Below the pieces are notes generated by a model. It saw only the letters and a list, made by a program, of their open reading frames with translations, was not told the origin of the DNA and searched no databases. The position numbers and the translations under genes are program-made. Shown one piece after another: positions 60,583-64,000 of a DNA stretch of 64,000 bases (its first letter is position 1; every line of letters starts with the position of its first letter). The stretch is from NCBI GenBank assembly GCA_028289425.1, contig JANQPL010000004.1, positions 741,760-805,759 on the forward strand. The letters are read 5' to 3'. Origin of the DNA: Alphaproteobacteria bacterium. Lineage in GTDB: Bacteria; Pseudomonadota; Alphaproteobacteria; JANQMY01.

Positions 60583-62160
60583 TCAGAAGGCGAGCGCTTT
60601 TGCTTGGCCCACCATGGGAAGCGCCCGCACCTTTTCGAGCACCGCATCGTCCACCGGCGTGTCCACGCTGATAAGCGCGATGGCATCGCCGCCTTCTTCC
60701 GCGCGGCCGAGATTAAAGCTCGCAATGTTGACGCCGGCGTCGCCCAATACGGTGCCCAAGGAACCGATAAAGCCCGGCTTATCTTCGTTGGTGATGTACA
60801 GCATATTGGACGTTAATTCGGCGTCCATGTTGATGCCTTTCACCTGAATGATCCGGGGCAGGCCGTCGGAGAACACCGTGCCGGCCACGCTGCGGGTTTG
60901 TTTTTCGGTGGTCACGAACACCCGCATATAGCTTTCATAGACACCGGCTTGGGGCCGCTTGGTCTCAGTGATCTGTATGCCCCGGCTTTCCGCCACCGCC
61001 CGGGCATTGACCATATTGACTTCGGTGACCGTGGGGCTCAGCAGGCCGGCGATGGCCGCCGACTCAAGCGCCTGGGTATTATAACCGGCGCATTCGCCCT
61101 CATACTCGATGCGCACTTCTTTGACGGCCGATTCGATCAGCTGACCCGCAAACAATCCTAATTGCTCCGAAAGCTTCACGTAAGGCCGCAGCACGGGCGC
61201 TTCTTCCGGCGAAATGGACGGCATGTTGAGCGCGTTCTGTACGCTGCCGTCGATCAAGAAGTCGGACATTTGCTCGGCCACTTGCAGGGCGACGTTTTCT
61301 TGCGCTTCCGTCGTGCTTGCGCCCAAATGCGGTGTGACCACCACGTTCGGGTGGCCGAACAGGATGTTCTCCTTGGCCGGCTCTTCCGCGAACACGTCCA
61401 GCGCCGCGCCCGCCACATGACCGGAATCAAGCGCGTCCTTCAATGCTTGCTCCATAATCAGGCCGCCGCGGGCGCAGTTGATGATGCGCACGCCTTGTTT
61501 AGTCTTGGCCAGATTCTCCGCATTCAGAATATCGCGCGTCTTGTCCGTGAGCGGCGTGTGCAGGGTGATGAAGTCGGCGCGGGCCAGCAAATCGTCCAGC
61601 TCCACTTTTTCAACCCGCAGCTCCTCGGCGCGTTCGGGCGTCAGGAACGGGTCGAACGCAACCACTTTCATCTTCAGGCCAAGCGCACGGCTTGCCACGA
61701 TGGAGCCGATATTGCCGCAGCCGATCACGCCCAGGGTTTTGGAGGTAAGCTCCACGCCCATAAACCGGCTCTTTTCCCATTTGCCCGCATGGGTCGACCC
61801 ATTCGCTTCCGGGATTTGCCGGGCCACCGCGAACATCATGGCAATCGCGTGTTCCGCCGTGGTGATGGAATTGCCGAACGGCGTGTTCATCACACAGATG
61901 CCTTTGTTCGTGGCTTCCTTCACGTCGATATTGTCGACGCCGATGCCCGCCCGGCCGATCACTTTCAGGTTCTTGGCGGCGGCCAGGACCGGCGGCGTGG
62001 CCTTGGTGGCGGAGCGCACGGCAAGCCCGTCATAGTCGCCGATGATGTCGATCAGCTCTTCTTTCGACAGTCCGGTTTTGATGTCCACATCGATGCCGCG
62101 GTTCTTGAAGATCTCAGCGGCGGCGGGGCTGAGTTTGTCGGAAATAAGCACTTTGGGCAT
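60583..62160 (-). CDS. serA: D-3-phosphoglycerate dehydrogenase SerA
   Basis: A 525-residue long-type (ACT-containing) enzyme that opens serine synthesis. Starts at MPKVLISDKL (GGAGG five bases upstream); four further upstream codons are unlikely. The Rossmann motif is GVIGCGNIGSIVASRALGLK, with catalytic Arg in NCARGGLIMEQALKDAL, Glu in DVFAEEPAKE and His in TPHLGASTTEAQENVALQVA. An intervening domain and C-terminal ACT domain follow (NMLYITNEDKPGFIGSLGTV, NIASFNLGRAEEGGDAIALI). Downstream of serC, from which it is separated by a 181-base gap with a palindromic repeat. Confidence 0.98.
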   Translation of the reverse strand: MPKVLISDKLSPAAAEIFKNRGIDVDIKTGLSKEELIDIIGDYDGLAVRSATKATPPVLAAAKNLKVIGRAGIGVDNIDVKEATNKGICVMNTPFGNSITTAEHAIAMMFAVARQIPEANGSTHAGKWEKSRFMGVELTSKTLGVIGCGNIGSIVASRALGLKMKVVAFDPFLTPERAEELRVEKVELDDLLARADFITLHTPLTDKTRDILNAENLAKTKQGVRIINCARGGLIMEQALKDALDSGHVAGAALDVFAEEPAKENILFGHPNVVVTPHLGASTTEAQENVALQVAEQMSDFLIDGSVQNALNMPSISPEEAPVLRPYVKLSEQLGLFAGQLIESAVKEVRIEYEGECAGYNTQALESAAIAGLLSPTVTEVNMVNARAVAESRGIQITETKRPQAGVYESYMRVFVTTEKQTRSVAGTVFSDGLPRIIQVKGINMDAELTSNMLYITNEDKPGFIGSLGTVLGDAGVNIASFNLGRAEEGGDAIALISVDTPVDDAVLEKVRALPMVGQAKALAF

Positions 62161-62204
62161 CGCTGCCTCCATTAAACTGGTGAATTGACCATGTTGCCTA
62201 AATT

Positions 62205-62305
62205 GTCATTGCGAGCCCGCTTTAGCGGGCGCGGCAATCCAGAGCTGCTGGTTCCGTGCAAGTGGCCCTGGATCGCTTCACCGCCTTTCGGCGGTTCGCG
62301 ATGAC
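62205..62305. repeat. Palindromic intergenic repeat between serC and serA
   Basis: GTCATTGCGAGCCCGCTTTA at the left is mirrored by GGCGGTTCGCGATGAC at the right, with CAATCCAGAG and CCCTGGATCG as inner complementary blocks. Two small hairpins sit inside (CCCGC-TTTA-GCGGG and ACCGCC-TTTC-GGCGGT). This is the common GTCATTGCGA...CAATCCAG palindrome seen widely between alphaproteobacterial genes. In a serC-serA transcript it would fold into a long stem. Confidence 0.7.
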
Positions 62306-62341
62306 GTTGAAGGGTGAAAAACCATTCATGTCTTTTGAGCC

Positions 62342-63517
62342 TTATGCAGCTTCAGCTTGGCTGCGGCGCACTTCGCCATAGGCCCAATCGAGCCACGGCA
62401 TCAGCGCTTCCAGATCCGATTTCTCGATCGTGGCGCCGGCCCAAATGCGCAAGCCCGGCGGGGCGTCGCGATAAGCGCCGATGTCGAGCGCAATGTCTTC
62501 GTCACCCAACAGGCTCGCGATTTTCTTGGCGGCGGCCGCCTGCGCATCCGCATCAAGCGACGTAAACCACGGATCCACCACCTTCAAACACACGGATGTG
62601 TTCGACCGGTTGGCTTCGTCCGCGCACAGAAAATCGATCCAGTCGGTTTTGGCAACGAAATCGGCAATCACGGCCAGATTCGCATCGGCCCGGGCCTGCA
62701 GGGCGGACAGGCCACCCAGGCTTTCAGCCCATTGCAGCGCGTCCAGATAATCTTCAACGCACAGCATGGACGGGGTGTTGATGGTTTCGCCCTTGAACAC
62801 GCCGTCGATCAGCTTACCGCCTTTGGTCAAGCGGAAGATCTTGGGCAGCGGCCAAGGCGGGGTGTAGGTTTCAAGCCGCTCCACAGCCCGGGGGCTCAGG
62901 ATCAGCATGCCGTGGGCCGCTTCGCCGCCCATCACTTTCTGCCAGGAGAAAGTGGTCACATCCAGCTTGTCCCAGGCCAGGTCTTGAGCGAAGGCCGCGG
63001 ACGTTGCATCGCAAATGGTGAGGCCTGCGCGGTTGTCCGGGATCCAATCGCCGTTGGGCACCCGCACGCCCGAGGTGGTGCCGTTCCAGGTGAACACCAC
63101 ATCATTGTCGAAGTTCACTTGGGCCAAATCCGGCAACTCGCCGTATCCCGCCTCGGTTTTGCGCGCACCCTCGATCTTGAGCTGCTTCATCACATCGGTG
63201 ACCCAGCCCGAACCGAAACTTTCCCAGGCCAGCATGTCGACGCCACGGGCGCCCAACAGAGACCACAGGGCCATCTCGACCGCGCCGGTATCCGACGCCG
63301 GCACGATGCCGATCTTGTAATCGGCCGGCACACCGAGAATCACGCGCGTTTTGTCGATGGCAAGCTTGAGTTTGGCTTTGCCTTCTTTCGACCGGTGTGA
63401 CCGGCCCACGCACGCATCGTTTAAGGTTTGAGGAGACCATCCAGGCCGCTTCGCGCAAGGCCCAGACGAGAAATGAGGCCGTGCAGGGCGCACAGCCGGA
63501 CGTGTTGCTTCTGTCAT
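62342..63517 (-). CDS. serC: Phosphoserine aminotransferase SerC
   Basis: A 391-residue PLP enzyme of the serine pathway (also acting in pyridoxine synthesis), of the alphaproteobacterial type. The N-terminal motif is [40 protein letters not shown] binds phosphate/PLP; Lys194 in [15 protein letters not shown] forms the Schiff base; [20 protein letters not shown] holds the PLP Asp. AGGGAT lies upstream of the ATG. Upstream is a candidate serC leader RNA. Confidence 0.96.
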   Translation of the reverse strand: MTEATRPAVRPARPHFSSGPCAKRPGWSPQTLNDACVGRSHRSKEGKAKLKLAIDKTRVILGVPADYKIGIVPASDTGAVEMALWSLLGARGVDMLAWESFGSGWVTDVMKQLKIEGARKTEAGYGELPDLAQVNFDNDVVFTWNGTTSGVRVPNGDWIPDNRAGLTICDATSAAFAQDLAWDKLDVTTFSWQKVMGGEAAHGMLILSPRAVERLETYTPPWPLPKIFRLTKGGKLIDGVFKGETINTPSMLCVEDYLDALQWAESLGGLSALQARADANLAVIADFVAKTDWIDFLCADEANRSNTSVCLKVVDPWFTSLDADAQAAAAKKIASLLGDEDIALDIGAYRDAPPGLRIWAGATIEKSDLEALMPWLDWAYGEVRRSQAEAA

Positions 63518-63519
63518 GT

Positions 63520-63590
63520 CATCTATCCCTTCCAGAATAGGCGCACCGCGTTGGGGCGGCGTGTCCCACGGCCCACATAGGCGTTTCGAT
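63520..63590 (-). ncRNA. Candidate serC leader RNA motif
   Basis: The minus strand just before serC reads ATCGAAACGCCTATGTGGGC, CGTGGGACACGCCGC, a GCGGTGCGCC closing strand and then GGAAGGGATAGATG to the start codon. Two hairpins next to the ribosome binding site, upstream of serC in an alphaproteobacterium, fit the serC motif described for this class. The match to the motif is from memory; covariance scoring would decide it. Confidence 0.55.
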
Positions 63591-63695
63591 CGGCAAAGTC
63601 AATTGAAGAATTGGGCGCGGCCATTTTATGGCCGGTTTTTGTGTCGACGTGGTTAAAGGCATTGTTGGTTTGCCTGGCCACGCCCGCTCGAAAAG

Positions 63696-63845
63696 ATGGG
63701 TGCATGGGGTTCATCCAAAGTTTGAACACCCGGCCGGCCCACGCCCCCATCCCATCCACCCCTAGGGTACCCTTATCGGGTGGATGGGATGGGGGCGTGG
63801 GATGGCTTAGCCCAATAAACAATGGGTGCATGGGGTTCATCCAAA
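63696..63845. repeat. Long perfect inverted repeat flanked by direct repeats
   Basis: A 24-base direct repeat (starting ATGGGTGCATGGGGTTCATC) occurs at 63696-63719 and 63822-63845. Between them are perfect 24-base inverted arms at 63738-63761 (starting CCCACGCCCCCATCCCATCC) and 63778-63801, with a 16-base spacer that itself contains CTAGGGTACCCTTATC. The layout (direct repeat, hairpin, direct repeat) looks like a small mobile or repeat-amplified element. No coding capacity. It lies in the 483-base region upstream of serC (63518-64000), where I see no gene. Confidence 0.65.
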
Positions 63846-63867
63846 TTCTTGCCAGGCGCTCCCACTT

Positions 63868-63990
63868 GTCATCCCAAGGAGCAGGCGGAGCTTGCGAGCT
63901 TGGGATCCATCCGCGCGCATGGCACCCCGGGTCTTGGCCCGGGGGAGTAGCGCCCCCGCTATCCGTGTGTTAGCGGGATAGTATGCAGCT
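63868..63990. repeat. Hairpin-rich intergenic repeat at right edge
   Basis: GTCATCCCAAGGAG to GCTTGGGATCCAT has complementary ends (ATCCCAAG/CTTGGGAT), followed by the stems CCGGGTCTTGGCCCGG and CCCGCTA-TCCGTGTGT-TAGCGGG. The GTCATCCC...GGGATCCAT form is common among alphaproteobacterial intergenic palindromes. The element may continue beyond the window. Confidence 0.5.
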
Positions 63991-64000
63991 GAGAAAACAG

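Noticed and set aside
61162..62175. A 337-codon plus-strand open frame
   Set aside because: Antisense to serA; no ribosome binding site or protein motifs.
62357..63400. A 347-codon plus-strand open frame
   Set aside because: Antisense to serC, which has full PLP-enzyme motifs.
63523..63840. Minus-strand frame with two MNPMHP segments
   Set aside because: The duplication is only the 24-bp direct repeat in translation; the region is a repeat element and the candidate serC leader.
63696..63845. CRISPR array
   Set aside because: Only two direct repeats separated by an inverted repeat, with no further regularly spaced units and no cas genes.

Overview
The window comes from the chromosome of a moderately GC-rich alphaproteobacterium. 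The class assignment rests on the alphaproteobacterial cell-cycle regulators CtrA, the phosphotransferase ChpT and the CtrA inhibitor SciP, together with FlbD, an EipA/DUF1134 protein, a candidate serC leader RNA and alphaproteobacterial-type intergenic palindromes. I cannot place it below class from sequence alone.

Left arm (1-22400), mostly accessory and cell-envelope genes: two exported proteins with glycine/asparagine-rich amyloid-like repeats (one cut by the window edge); a TPR-GT41 glycosyltransferase; a LuxR-type regulator; a TadG-like secreted protein; a three-gene secreted-protease operon (membrane protein with tandem PPC-like domains, subtilase-like protein, trypsin-like protein); tRNA-Met(CAT); a Slam-like TPR/beta-barrel translocator translationally coupled to a ~960-residue TbpB-like substrate; a NarL-type two-component pair; a dienelactone hydrolase; mnmA; and a DUF2059 protein.

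Centre (22388-40329), the main flagellar cluster: flgK-flgL on the minus strand; fliK, flgD and flgE on the plus strand; sciP; then the tight operon fliF-fliG-fliH-fliN-motA-like-flbD-flhA-flhF-flhG. Two sigma-54-type promoter candidates lie face to face between flgK and fliK, and the sigma-54 activator FlbD is encoded downstream. Two small membrane proteins, lemA, a DUF2207 protein and a VOC protein follow.

Regulatory core (44392-48911): fliI-fliJ is divergent from ctrA, and the shared region carries a perfect TTAA-N7-TTAA CtrA box, two GANTC sites and a 10-bp inverted repeat. After ctrA come convergent cheR and chpT. CtrA, its phosphodonor ChpT, its inhibitor SciP and the late flagellar activator FlbD are therefore within about 20 kb of one another and of the genes they are expected to control.

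Right arm (49088-64000), mostly housekeeping: cysQ, a small membrane protein, an EipA-like protein, a coiled-coil membrane protein, an MFS exporter, a Sel1-like lipoprotein, a DUF1330 protein, a JAMM peptidase coupled to a membrane protein, rluD, rpoH, a TPR protein, purA, and serA-serC with a candidate serC leader. Several dispersed intergenic repeats occur here, and the right end holds a perfect 24-bp inverted repeat flanked by 24-bp direct repeats.
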